The notes beneath the pieces were generated by a model, which worked only from the letters and a program-made list of their open reading frames with translations, ran no database searches and was not told the origin of the DNA. A program made the translations under genes and the position numbers. This document shows positions 25,666 through 34,097 of a stretch of DNA of 46,396 nt, in pieces. The stretch is from a virus: the IMG/VR virus record IMGVR_UViG_3300032287_001415, positions 1 through 46,396 of that record; one strand, written 5' to 3'. Each line of letters begins with the position of its first letter. Position 1 is the stretch's first letter.

Positions 25666-26663
25666 TGCTAGGTAACGCACAATTCTATCATCGTACCATC
25701 AGAAAGATGGTCGTGACTTTTGGAACACTCTTCAATGATATTGAGATTGTTCGGTACACACAAGCAGGTGCGCCAAAAGAAAAACTTAAAATTCCATTAT
25801 CATATGGAGCAAAAGAAAGATATCTGACACGATTAACATCTAATCCTAATTTGATAAAAACAATTAATGTTCTTGTTCCAAGAATGTCATTTAATTTAGA
25901 AAACTTGGAATATGATGTTAGCCGTAAACAGATATCAACCCTTCGTAATTTTTCAAACGATACAGACTCGACTGTAAAGACACAGTTTGTTCCTGTACCA
26001 TATAATTATGAATTTTCTCTATCAATATATGTAAGAAATACAGAAGATGGCACACAAATATTGGAACAGATATTGCCATTTTTTACGCCAGATTTTAGTG
26101 TTGTCGTGGATTTTATTCCTTCAATGAATCAGAAATATACTGTTCCTATTATATTAAATTCGGTATCATCAACGGTTGACTATGAAGGATCTGATGAAGA
26201 TGGTACAACACGCTTGATCGTTTGGGATTTAAACTTCACAGCAAAAAGCTTTATCTGGCCACCAGTCAAAACTGGTGATCTTATCACACGTGCGAATACT
26301 CAATTGTTTATTGATTTGACGAATAATGCTGAACAAAAAGCTTATGTTGATTTTGCAAATGGAAACGGAGTGTTCACTCAAGGAGAAACTGTTCGTGATG
26401 CTGCAAATAATTTTGTTGGAACTGTTGACTATTTCTCTAATACGAATACTGGAATAATTATTGTTACTGGAGCAAATAAGGCACTTGAAACACGTTATGT
26501 TCTTACTGGCGATTATTCTAACTCAAGATATGTTATAGAATCTTTAGAGCAAAACTCTATAAAGGCAGTCAAAGTTATAACCGAACCAGATCCATTAACA
26601 GCTGGTCCCGAAGAAGACTTTGGATTTACTGAAACTATTATTACTTATCCTAATACATTATAA
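25665..26663 (+). CDS. gp15: Tail terminator / sheath stabiliser gp15
   Basis: A 332-residue protein overlapping gp14 by 1 nt. FYHRTIRKMVVTFGTLFNDI, IPLSYGAKERYL and ILEQILPFFTPDFSV are classical gp15 motifs; in T4, gp15 caps the tail end and joins it to the neck. It is longer than T4 gp15 (272), with an inserted beta element at residues ~228-292 (FANGNGVFTQGETVRDAANN ... VLTGDYSNSRYVIES) after the core WDLNFTAKSFIWPPV. It ends in an acidic tail (PEEDFGFTETII). The next gene, gp16, overlaps by 1 nt. Confidence 0.93.
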   Translation: MLGNAQFYHRTIRKMVVTFGTLFNDIEIVRYTQAGAPKEKLKIPLSYGAKERYLTRLTSNPNLIKTINVLVPRMSFNLENLEYDVSRKQISTLRNFSNDTDSTVKTQFVPVPYNYEFSLSIYVRNTEDGTQILEQILPFFTPDFSVVVDFIPSMNQKYTVPIILNSVSSTVDYEGSDEDGTTRLIVWDLNFTAKSFIWPPVKTGDLITRANTQLFIDLTNNAEQKAYVDFANGNGVFTQGETVRDAANNFVGTVDYFSNTNTGIIIVTGANKALETRYVLTGDYSNSRYVIESLEQNSIKAVKVITEPDPLTAGPEEDFGFTETIITYPNTL

Positions 26664-27061
26664 TGAAAAAGTTAAATGAAAATTTGTCAGAAATATTTGA
26701 CATAGAGCCTATTGAAATAAAAGAAAATCGGACAACCGAAGTTGTTGTGGTTGAAACTAGTAATGATATTGATTCAGACACCAGTTTTGCCAGAGAAAAT
26801 ATTAAACAACTTATTACTAAAGGTAACAAATCACTTGAGGAGCTGTCTACAGTTGCGAATCAATCTGAATCACCACGTGCATATGAAGTTCTTGCTACGA
26901 TGATGAAAAATCTAGCGGACATGAACAAAGATTTATTGGAACTTCAAAAACGAAAAAGAGATTTGCAGCCAAAAGAGTCAACGCAAAATCTGAATATAGA
27001 TAAAGCAGTCTTTGTTGGTTCAACAGCCGAACTTGTAAAAATGATTAAATCAAACAAATAA
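26663..27061 (+). CDS. gp16: Terminase small subunit gp16
   Basis: A 132-residue protein overlapping gp15 by 1 nt. T4 gp16 is 164 residues. Central helices (ARENIKQLITKGNKSLEELS ... SPRAYEVLATMMKNLADMNK) and the pattern DLLELQKRKRDL match the coiled-coil oligomerisation core of T4-type small terminases. The C-terminus (AVFVGSTAELVKMIKSNK) is also typical. It recognises DNA and regulates the gp17 motor. Unusually, it is separated from gp17 by a Dps-like gene. Confidence 0.9.
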   Translation: MKKLNENLSEIFDIEPIEIKENRTTEVVVVETSNDIDSDTSFARENIKQLITKGNKSLEELSTVANQSESPRAYEVLATMMKNLADMNKDLLELQKRKRDLQPKESTQNLNIDKAVFVGSTAELVKMIKSNK

Positions 27062-27072
27062 TTGGAGAAATG

Positions 27073-27507
27073 ATGGAACAGTTAATAGAACAAATGAAAG
27101 TTATTCTTGGTACGAACTTTGGTTTGTATTTCAAAGCACACAATTTTCACTGGAACGTAGAGGGTCCTAACTTTGCGGAGTATCACAACTTTTTAGGTGC
27201 ATTCTACGAAGCAGTGTTTGACCAAACAGATTCAATCGCGGAACATATTCGTGCATTGGGTTCATATACTCCAACATCATTAGGAAGAATGATGGAGTTA
27301 TCAAAAGTCGTTGATTTGGTAGCCATTCCTTCACCGCTTATTATGATGAGTGAACTTGCAAATGATAACGATAAGTTTATCATGGAACTTCGTGCAGGAA
27401 TTGCACTTGCTGATGCTGCTGATGAACCAGCAGTAGGAAACTTTTTACAAGACATTTTAGATGCTCATCAAAAACACGGATGGATGTTGAAGAGTTTTAC
27501 AAGATAA
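27073..27507 (+). CDS. dps: Dps-like ferritin (DNA-protection/iron-binding protein)
   Basis: A 144-residue protein. Two ATGs occur at 27070 and 27073; the second is preferred because GGAGA at 27064-27068 is then 4 nt away. Numbering from the first Met, H27-W28-N29 in HNFHWNVEGPNF, H39, D54 and E58 align with the Dps ferroxidase ligands H51, H63, D78 and E82 of E. coli Dps. The residue equivalent to D67 is Gly43, so one ligand is missing. It lacks the Lys-rich N-terminal tail used by E. coli Dps to bind DNA. It lies between gp16 (9 nt) and gp17 (3 nt), so it is expressed with packaging proteins. It may protect DNA, bind iron or be packaged; activity is unproven. Confidence 0.88.
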   Translation: MEQLIEQMKVILGTNFGLYFKAHNFHWNVEGPNFAEYHNFLGAFYEAVFDQTDSIAEHIRALGSYTPTSLGRMMELSKVVDLVAIPSPLIMMSELANDNDKFIMELRAGIALADAADEPAVGNFLQDILDAHQKHGWMLKSFTR

Positions 27508-27510
27508 AAG

Positions 27511-29142
27511 ATGGAAGACGGATATCTTGGTAATGCAAGGCTTAAAAAAGTCGGTGTTGAATTATCCTATACAAAAGAACAGTTAGAAGAAATTGTAAAG
27601 TGTACTGAAGATCCAGTATATTTTATACGTAACTATGTAAAGATTGTCAACGTTGACCGTGGTCTTGTTCCATTTGAAATGTGGGACTTTCAAGAAAACA
27701 TGGTCCGCACGTTTCATGACAATCGTTTTTGCATTGCAAAAATGCCACGACAGGTTGGTAAGACAACAACAACTGTTGGCTATATGCTTTGGTCAGCATT
27801 ATTCAATGAAGATTATGTCATTGGTATTCTTGCAAACAAACTTCAACTTGCACAAGATATTCTAGGTAAGATTCAAAAAGCTTATGAGTATCTTCCATCT
27901 TGGTTGCAACAAGGCATCATCAATTGGAATAAACGTTCAATTGAATTAGAGAATGGCTCAAAGATTTTTGCGTATGCAACATCTTCAGCAGGTGTTCGTG
28001 GTGGTACATACAATCTGATTTTTCTTGATGAGTTTGCGTTCGTTCCACACAACATGGCTGTAGACTTCTTTACTTCTACTTATCCTGTTATCTCATCTGG
28101 TAAAACGTCAAAAGTAATTATTGTTTCTACTCCAAATGGTCTAAATCTGTTCTATAAAATGTGGACAGATGCTATTGAGAATCGCTCCACATACAAAACG
28201 CTTGAAGTTCACTGGTCAATGGTGCCAGGGCGTGACGAAAAGTGGAGAGAAGAAACGATCCGAAACACGTCGGAAGAACAGTTCAGACAAGAGTTTGAAA
28301 CGGAGTTCATCGGTTCAGCAGCGACACTTATTTCTGGTGCTAAACTTCGTTCTCTGGCATTTCATGATCCAATCCGAATTGAAGATGATGGTAATTTATC
28401 GATATATGAAGATCCAAAACCAGGAAGAATATATATTGCGACTGTAGACTGTTCCGAAGGTGTAAGTTTAGACTATCACACAATCAATATTATTGATGCT
28501 ACTGAAGCGCCTTACAGACAAGTTGCGTTGTATAGAAACAATAAACTGCCTCTTCTGTTTTTGCCTACTGTTATATACGCTCTAGCAAATAGGTATAATG
28601 AAGCTTTTGTTTTGATAGAAACCAATAACATAGGTCAACAAGTTGTGGACATTCTACACTATGATCTTGAATATGGAAATATCTACAGAATTGAGCATCA
28701 TCATATCAAAGGACAAAGCATTTCTGCTGGTTTTAAACGATCGGTTTCTTTTGGTATTAAGACTACTAAATCAGTCAAGAAAATTGGTTGTGCTAACCTA
28801 AAGACGCTGATTGAAAATGATAAGTTAATTATCAACGATTTTAATACGATTGCAGAACTGAATACATTTGTTCGCACTAAAGACTCATATAAAGCCGAAG
28901 AGGGTAATAATGACGATATTGTCATGGGATTGGTTACTTTTGCTTGGCTGACAGCACAGACTTTTTTCAAAGATGAGACTCGGATTGACATTCGTAAAGT
29001 TATGTTGGATGAGCAAAATATGCTCGGAGAAGAAAGTATGCTTCCTTTTGGATTTATTGAAGACGGATTAGCAAGGGAAGCAGAAATTGCTGATGGAGAT
29101 ATGTGGGAGCCGCCGGCTGGCTATTTATCATCAAGTTTCTAA
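27511..29142 (+). CDS. gp17: Terminase large subunit gp17
   Basis: A 543-residue packaging motor (T4 gp17 is 610). Residues 79-85 hold the T4-type Walker A (PRQVGKT), and 169-174 the Walker B with catalytic Glu (LIFLDE; E174). The ATPase coupling segment (VIIVSTPNG) lies near 202-210. The C-terminal RNase-H-like nuclease has acidic residues at D313 (VDCSEG), E370 (LIETNN) and D468/D469 (NNDDIVMG), corresponding to the T4 nuclease triad. It drives ATP-dependent DNA translocation into the prohead and cuts the concatemer. It is the last gene of the gp13 unit; a late promoter for gp18 follows. Confidence 0.97.
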   Translation: MEDGYLGNARLKKVGVELSYTKEQLEEIVKCTEDPVYFIRNYVKIVNVDRGLVPFEMWDFQENMVRTFHDNRFCIAKMPRQVGKTTTTVGYMLWSALFNEDYVIGILANKLQLAQDILGKIQKAYEYLPSWLQQGIINWNKRSIELENGSKIFAYATSSAGVRGGTYNLIFLDEFAFVPHNMAVDFFTSTYPVISSGKTSKVIIVSTPNGLNLFYKMWTDAIENRSTYKTLEVHWSMVPGRDEKWREETIRNTSEEQFRQEFETEFIGSAATLISGAKLRSLAFHDPIRIEDDGNLSIYEDPKPGRIYIATVDCSEGVSLDYHTINIIDATEAPYRQVALYRNNKLPLLFLPTVIYALANRYNEAFVLIETNNIGQQVVDILHYDLEYGNIYRIEHHHIKGQSISAGFKRSVSFGIKTTKSVKKIGCANLKTLIENDKLIINDFNTIAELNTFVRTKDSYKAEEGNNDDIVMGLVTFAWLTAQTFFKDETRIDIRKVMLDEQNMLGEESMLPFGFIEDGLAREAEIADGDMWEPPAGYLSSSF

Positions 29143-29145
29143 AAA

Positions 29146-29153
29146 ACTAAATA
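29146..29153 (+). promoter_or_regulatory. Late promoter variant (ACTAAATA) for tail sheath
   Basis: ACTAAATA lies 45 nt before ATG 29199, giving a longer leader than the other units. The leader ends with AAAGGAGAAATCC, a strong ribosome-binding sequence, as fits an abundant protein. Confidence 0.6.
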
Positions 29154-29198
29154 CAATATCAAAAAGAAAATTGACCCAAACAATAAAGGAGAAATCCA

Positions 29199-30887
29199 AT
29201 GGCATTTCAATTATCACCTGGAGTAAATGTATCAGAGATCGATCTGACTACAGTTATTCCTTCAGTAGGCACTTCTACAGGTGCTTTCGTAGGACCTTTT
29301 GCTTGGGGACCATGTGGCGAAGTTACTACTATTTCTGACGAAGTTCGTCTAGCAAGCACCTTTGGTAATCCAAACAGCGATAATTATGAATACTGGTTCT
29401 CGGCAGCAAACTTTTTAGCTTATGGTAATAATCTAAAAATCGTTCGTGCTTTTAATGCATCAACAACACTAAATGCAACAGCAAACGGAAGTGGTCTTCT
29501 GATTAAAAATCAAGATGACTATGTAGAAAATCATACAGGTTATTCAGCAAACTCTTACAACGGTTTTGGCGCACGTTGGGCAGGTGCTTTAGGTAACTCA
29601 CTCAGCGTTTCTATGGCAGATGCAAACTCATATAGCACATGGGCATATAAGACACAATTCACATCTGCTCCTTCTACATCATCATATGTTGCAAAGAAAG
29701 GCGGTTCTTTTGACGAAGTTCACGTAATTGTTGTTGACGAAGATGGTCTGTTTACAGGAACAAAAGGAACAGTTCTGGAAAAGTATCCTTTCGTTTCAAA
29801 AGCTTCTGATGCAAGAGATGACTCTGGTAACTCAAGTTACTATAAGAATGCTATTCAAAATCAATCTCAGTACATCTGGTGGCTGTCACACCCAACACAA
29901 AACACTACAGGTGGAACAGCTTGGGGTTCAACAGCAAATGCATCATCATTTGCAAACACAACTGGTAATGTATCATTCTCATTATCAGGTGGTGCAGATG
30001 GTACAGTAGGTACATCACAAATTACAACTGGTTGGGATAGATTTAAGAATGCGGAAGCAGTAGATATTTCTCTGTGCGTAACTGGTACAGGCAACTCTAC
30101 AATTGCAGCATACGTTATCGATAATATAGCAGGCACACGTAAAGACTGCGTTGCATTCGTTTCACCAACAAAAGCAAGCGTTGTTGACAATGCGGGTAGC
30201 GAAGTTTCAGACATTACTACTTTCCGCAACGGTCTAACATCTTCGTCATATGCTGTGTTGGATTCAGGATACAAATATCAGTACGACAAATACAATGATG
30301 TGTATCGTTGGATACCACTGAACGGTGACATTGCTGGTCTATGCGTAAGAACAGATCAAGAGCGTGACCCATGGTTCTCACCAGGTGGTTTAAATCGTGG
30401 CGTTATCAAGAACGTTGTAAAACTTGCTTGGAATCCACTAAAATCAGAACGTGATTCGTTATATTCTGTTGGCGTAAATCCTGTTGTTTCTTTCCCAGGA
30501 GAAGGCACAGTTCTGTTTGGTGATAAAACATTACTGAGCAAGCCAAGTGCATTTGATCGTATCAATGTTCGTCGTTTATTCATCACTCTTGAAAAAGCAA
30601 TTTCACGTGCAGCACGTTTCTCGTTGTTTGAATTTAATGATCAATTCACACGCGCACAGTTTGTTGCTCTAGTTGAGCCATTCTTACGTGACGTTCAAGG
30701 TCGTCGTGGTATCACTGATTACCGTGTTGTGTGTGACGAAACAAACAACACTGGAGAAGTTATTGATCGTAATGAGTTTGTTGGTGACATCTATATTAAA
30801 CCAGCACGTTCTATCAACTTCATTCAATTGAACTTCGTAGCAGTTCGTACGGGAGTATCTTTCAATGAAGTCGTAGGTGCGGCATAA
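29199..30887 (+). CDS. gp18: Contractile tail sheath gp18
   Basis: A 562-residue protein (T4 gp18 is 659). The N-terminus FQLSPGVNVSEIDLTTVIPS then GAFVGPFAWGP is diagnostic of T4-type sheath. The C-terminal domain (FDRINVRRLFITLEKAISRA, RFSLFEFNDQFTRAQF and YRVVCDETNNT) is the conserved sheath core that contacts the tube and transmits contraction. The middle (residues ~120-330) is variable and beta-rich, as in other sheaths with surface domains. It has its own late promoter and strong AAAGGAG. Highly confident. Confidence 0.97.
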   Translation: MAFQLSPGVNVSEIDLTTVIPSVGTSTGAFVGPFAWGPCGEVTTISDEVRLASTFGNPNSDNYEYWFSAANFLAYGNNLKIVRAFNASTTLNATANGSGLLIKNQDDYVENHTGYSANSYNGFGARWAGALGNSLSVSMADANSYSTWAYKTQFTSAPSTSSYVAKKGGSFDEVHVIVVDEDGLFTGTKGTVLEKYPFVSKASDARDDSGNSSYYKNAIQNQSQYIWWLSHPTQNTTGGTAWGSTANASSFANTTGNVSFSLSGGADGTVGTSQITTGWDRFKNAEAVDISLCVTGTGNSTIAAYVIDNIAGTRKDCVAFVSPTKASVVDNAGSEVSDITTFRNGLTSSSYAVLDSGYKYQYDKYNDVYRWIPLNGDIAGLCVRTDQERDPWFSPGGLNRGVIKNVVKLAWNPLKSERDSLYSVGVNPVVSFPGEGTVLFGDKTLLSKPSAFDRINVRRLFITLEKAISRAARFSLFEFNDQFTRAQFVALVEPFLRDVQGRRGITDYRVVCDETNNTGEVIDRNEFVGDIYIKPARSINFIQLNFVAVRTGVSFNEVVGAA

Positions 30888-30890
30888 ATA
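30883..30890 (+). promoter_or_regulatory. T4-type late promoter (CATAAATA) for tail tube
   Basis: CATAAATA overlaps the stop codon of gp18 and lies 22 nt before ATG 30913. AACAGGAGAAA follows as ribosome-binding sequence. Confidence 0.7.
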
Positions 30891-30912
30891 AGAGAGAAAC
30901 AGGAGAAAATAA

Positions 30913-31458
30913 ATGGCATTTAACGTAAATCAATTCCGCTCTCAACTTCAAAGTGACGGCGCACGTCCAAATCTATTTGAAGTGAGTTTGCCGTTTCCTA
31001 CATTCTCGGTGCCAGGAAACGCACAAACAAAAATGACGTTCATGTGTAAGACAGCACAACTTCCAGGTTCAACTCTGGGCGTTGTGCCTGTTCAATACTT
31101 TGGTCGTGAATTAAAGTTTGTGGGCAATCGTACTTTTGCAGACTGGACAGTAACAATCATTAACGATGAAGACTTTGCTGTTCGTAATGCGTTTGAGCGT
31201 TGGATGAACGGTATCAATAGTCATAATCTAAACGTTCGTAATCCAATTGCGGGAACACCACTCGGATACAGTGTTGATGGTCAAGTTACACAGTTTGGAA
31301 AAGCCGGAAACACAATTAAAAAATATAACTTTGTTGGTATGTTCCCAACAGATATTACTCCAATTGATGTTGATTGGGGTTCAAATGATACCATTGAAGA
31401 ATTTTCTGTAACCCTGACGTATCAGTTCTGGGAAGCAGTAGCAGACGGTGTGGTTTAA
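30913..31458 (+). CDS. gp19: Tail tube protein gp19
   Basis: A 181-residue protein (T4 gp19 is 163), the subunit of the inner tail tube. The sequence FNVNQFRSQLQSDGARPNLF, then FMCKTAQLPGSTLGVVPVQY and NRTFADWTVTIINDEDFAVR, with a C-terminal EFSVTLTYQFWEAV, is the recognised T4-type tube fold. It is preceded by a late promoter and AGGAG and followed by a terminator, so it can be transcribed as a separate abundant message. A related tube-like protein lies after gp23. Confidence 0.97.
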   Translation: MAFNVNQFRSQLQSDGARPNLFEVSLPFPTFSVPGNAQTKMTFMCKTAQLPGSTLGVVPVQYFGRELKFVGNRTFADWTVTIINDEDFAVRNAFERWMNGINSHNLNVRNPIAGTPLGYSVDGQVTQFGKAGNTIKKYNFVGMFPTDITPIDVDWGSNDTIEEFSVTLTYQFWEAVADGVV

Positions 31459-31460
31459 GA

Positions 31461-31485
31461 GTAGGGGGAACAACCCCTACTTTTT
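31461..31485 (+). terminator. Rho-independent terminator after gp19
   Basis: GTAGGGG paired with CCCCTAC around GAACAA (31461-31480), followed by TTTTT. It sits 3 nt after the gp19 stop and before gp20. No late motif is visible between it and gp20, so portal expression may depend on read-through. Confidence 0.9.
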
Positions 31486-31510
31486 ATTATAGAATGAAAG
31501 GAAAATTCTA

Positions 31511-33211
31511 GTGGCAATTAAGCTGTTTGGCTTTACTTTAGGTACGAAAGATGTTGTTCAGAAAGAAAAACCTGAGCAACAATCTTTCGTTCTTCCTTCC
31601 GCTGCACAACTAGATGACGGTGCTGTTACCATTACGCAAAATGCGTACTATGGTACCTACGTTGATTTAGAAGGTTCAGTCCGTAATGAGATTGAACTCA
31701 TCACACGTTATCGTGAAATGTCCAATCATCCAGAATGTCAGATGGCGATTGATGAAATCGTCAACGAAGCTATTACACATGATGATAGAGGCAAAGTAGT
31801 TGATCTTGTTTTAGATAATCTGAAACAGCCAGAATCAATTAAGAAAAAAATTATTGAAGAATTTGAAAACATTCAGAAGATGTTGAACTTCAATAATCTG
31901 GCAGATGACTTATTCAAGCGTTGGTACATTGACGGTCGCATGTTCTATCATGTGGTAGTTAATGATAAGAATCCAAAAGAAGGTATTCAAGAATTAAGAT
32001 ATATTGACCCACGTAAAATTCGTAAAGTACGTGAAGTCAAAAAAGAAAGAGATCCAAAAACAGGTGCTTTAGTTGTTGATTCTGTTGCAGAATACTACGT
32101 GTTCAATGATCGTGGTACAACGACTCAAACATTTACCGCAAATGTAACTCAAGGTCTTCGTATTGCGCCAGAGTCTATTATTAACATCAATTCTGGTTTG
32201 ATGGATGCAAAGAATACTTTTGTTATTTCATATCTACATAAAGCAATTAAGCCACTCAATCAGTTACGTATGATTGAAGATGCGATTGTTATCTATCGTA
32301 TTTCACGTGCGCCAGAACGCCGTATTTTCTATATTGACGTTGGTAACTTACCAAAAGGTAAAGCAGAACAATATCTGCGTGACATCATGATCAAGTATCG
32401 TAACAAAATGGTCTACGATGCAAACACAGGTGAACTGCGTGACGAACGTAAACATATGTCAATGTTGGAAGATTTCTGGTTACCTCGTCGGGAAGGTGGT
32501 AAAGGTACAGAAATTACCACACTACCAGCTGGACAAAACTTAGGTGAATTGGAAGATGTTAAATACTTCCAGAAAAAACTTCTTCAGTCGTTGAATGTAC
32601 CGTATTCACGACTTGAATCACAAGAGGGTGGAATGGCTGGTTTAGGTCGTTCACAAGAAGTTACCCGTGACGAATTAAAGTTTGCAAAGTTTGTTATTCG
32701 TCTGCGTAATAAGTTTGCACAGATATTCGATGAAGCTTTAAAGATTCAGTTAGTATTAAAAGGTATCTGTACACGCGAAGAGTGGGATGAATTTAAAGAA
32801 GACATCTATTATGACTTCCGTAAAGATAACAACTTCACAGAACTTCGTGAGGCAGAACTATTGCAGAATAGATTACAAATGGTAGGCATGGTTGATCCGT
32901 TTGTTGGTCGTTATTTCTCCAATCATTATGTCATGAACAAAATATTGATGATGACGGATGAAGAAATTGAAAAGATGCAAGAAGAAATAAAGGAAGAAAA
33001 AGATACTCTTCCTCCAGAAATGCAAGGTCCTATGGCAATGCAACAAGCACAAGCGGAACAAGAACAACAACCTGCTGAAGATGAACAATCTGCTCAACAA
33101 GCAGAGCCGCAAGATAACACAATAGATAATGAAGACACTGAATCACTGACACCTCAACTTGATGATGAGGTAAACAAGTCGGTGGTTAGTATAAATAATA
33201 GACGTAGATAA
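31511..33211 (+). CDS. gp20: Portal vertex protein gp20
   Basis: A 566-residue protein (T4 gp20 is 524) from GTG 31511 behind AAAGGAAA. Recognisable segments are YYGTYVDLEGSVRNEIELIT, HPECQMAIDEIVNEAI, APERRIFYIDVGNLPKGKAE and FWLPRREGGKGTEITTLPAG, all typical of T4-type portals; the last was widely used as a T4-like marker region. The C-terminal ~70 residues are an acidic Gln/Glu-rich tail (MQQAQAEQEQQPAEDEQSAQ). The dodecamer is the DNA entry channel and head assembly initiator. Late promoter TATAAATA for the core genes lies inside its 3' end. Confidence 0.97.
   Translation: MAIKLFGFTLGTKDVVQKEKPEQQSFVLPSAAQLDDGAVTITQNAYYGTYVDLEGSVRNEIELITRYREMSNHPECQMAIDEIVNEAITHDDRGKVVDLVLDNLKQPESIKKKIIEEFENIQKMLNFNNLADDLFKRWYIDGRMFYHVVVNDKNPKEGIQELRYIDPRKIRKVREVKKERDPKTGALVVDSVAEYYVFNDRGTTTQTFTANVTQGLRIAPESIININSGLMDAKNTFVISYLHKAIKPLNQLRMIEDAIVIYRISRAPERRIFYIDVGNLPKGKAEQYLRDIMIKYRNKMVYDANTGELRDERKHMSMLEDFWLPRREGGKGTEITTLPAGQNLGELEDVKYFQKKLLQSLNVPYSRLESQEGGMAGLGRSQEVTRDELKFAKFVIRLRNKFAQIFDEALKIQLVLKGICTREEWDEFKEDIYYDFRKDNNFTELREAELLQNRLQMVGMVDPFVGRYFSNHYVMNKILMMTDEEIEKMQEEIKEEKDTLPPEMQGPMAMQQAQAEQEQQPAEDEQSAQQAEPQDNTIDNEDTESLTPQLDDEVNKSVVSINNRRR
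33190..33197 (+). promoter_or_regulatory. T4-type late promoter (TATAAATA) inside gp20 end
   Basis: Exact T4 late consensus within the last codons of gp20, 25 nt before ATG 33223. The leader holds AGAAAGG as ribosome-binding sequence. Confidence 0.7.
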
Positions 33212-33222
33212 GAAAGGTTATT

Positions 33223-33426
33223 ATGAATATAAACGACATCATTAACAACATTGCTGCTGGAGATAACTTAGCGGCAAAAGAAAGTATAGAAAATGTCTTA
33301 TCAGCAAAAGCGTTCGATGCGCTCCAAGGCCGTAAGCAAGAAATCGCTTCAACTCTTTTTGGCGGGCAAGACCAAGAAGCTGAAGAAAACGCAAACAACG
33401 AAGATTCGGAAGAAATAAATCAATAA
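33223..33426 (+). CDS. gp67: Prohead core protein gp67-like
   Basis: A 67-residue acidic protein (T4 gp67 is 80). The N-terminal helix (INNIAAGDNLAAKESIENVL, then SAKAFDALQGRKQEIASTLF) corresponds in pattern to T4 gp67 (short helix, Asp-Leu-x-Ala-Ala). The rest is the expected acidic tail (QEAEENANNEDSEE). It is a component of the prohead scaffold, normally degraded by gp21. Position between gp20 and gp21 agrees. Its stop overlaps the next start by 1 nt. Confidence 0.8.
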   Translation: MNINDIINNIAAGDNLAAKESIENVLSAKAFDALQGRKQEIASTLFGGQDQEAEENANNEDSEEINQ

Positions 33427-34097
33427 TGAAATCTTTAGTAAAGTTCAAATCTATCGTTGAAGAAGAAAAGTCCGACTACTCAAAGTTGGACATTCTTGTT
33501 CGTGCAGGTTTGGCTAACAAAGCACAGTTACAGCGTATTCATAAAATAATGGACAAGATGGGCGAAGAACGTCCAGTGTTCAATAATGCTGATCGTGAAA
33601 TCATGCGTAATCTTTTCAACCGTATGGCGGATTTGGTTACTAGCAATAAACAAATTTTTACACGTGCAAGACAAGCAGTACGTGAAGATTTAAACGAAGC
33701 AAAAGCAGATAGTGTTGGAAGTGCATTTCCATTATTACCAGATCCACCGGTTGTTCTGGTAATTAAACGTCGAGCAGTGAGATTATATCCAGACGGCACT
33801 AGAGTTGCACTCTATTGGAGCGATAAGCTTAAAAAATATTTCAGCGTTCCCTATGGACCAGCTATCGATTCTACAATTCAGGCTGAAGAATATGTCAGAG
33901 AATTTTTAGAATCTGATGAAATTGGATTGAACGATGGTAACAATGTTTCCCTCAATGAAGAAACAAAAGAAATGTTTATAAATGTTTATGACCGTTTAGA
34001 TGAACAGAATAAAGAATATTTTTGGAATCAATTAACAGAATCAGCATCAACATTTGGAAAACTCTATGAATTTTGTAGAACTAATTCTTCAGAATAA
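33426..34097 (+). CDS. Conserved head-region protein in gp68 position
   Basis: A 223-residue protein overlapping gp67 by 1 nt. The N-terminal half is helical (LDILVRAGLANKAQLQRIHK, NADREIMRNLFNRMADLVTS, then IFTRARQAVREDL). A central part has PLLPDPPVVLVIKRRAVRLY and YWSDKLKKYFSVPYG, suggesting a compact beta element. The C-terminus (YDRLDEQNKEYFWNQLTESA) is helical again. I recognise it as a conserved gene of marine T4-like phages between gp67 and gp21, but not as T4 gp68 by sequence. It overlaps the next gene by 32 nt. Core or head role is inferred from position. Confidence 0.65.
   Translation: MKSLVKFKSIVEEEKSDYSKLDILVRAGLANKAQLQRIHKIMDKMGEERPVFNNADREIMRNLFNRMADLVTSNKQIFTRARQAVREDLNEAKADSVGSAFPLLPDPPVVLVIKRRAVRLYPDGTRVALYWSDKLKKYFSVPYGPAIDSTIQAEEYVREFLESDEIGLNDGNNVSLNEETKEMFINVYDRLDEQNKEYFWNQLTESASTFGKLYEFCRTNSSE

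Noticed and set aside
34054-34065. TTG start giving four more residues to the basic core-like protein
   Set aside because: The ATG at 34066 has a TTGGAAAA site at suitable spacing; the TTG is itself part of that site.
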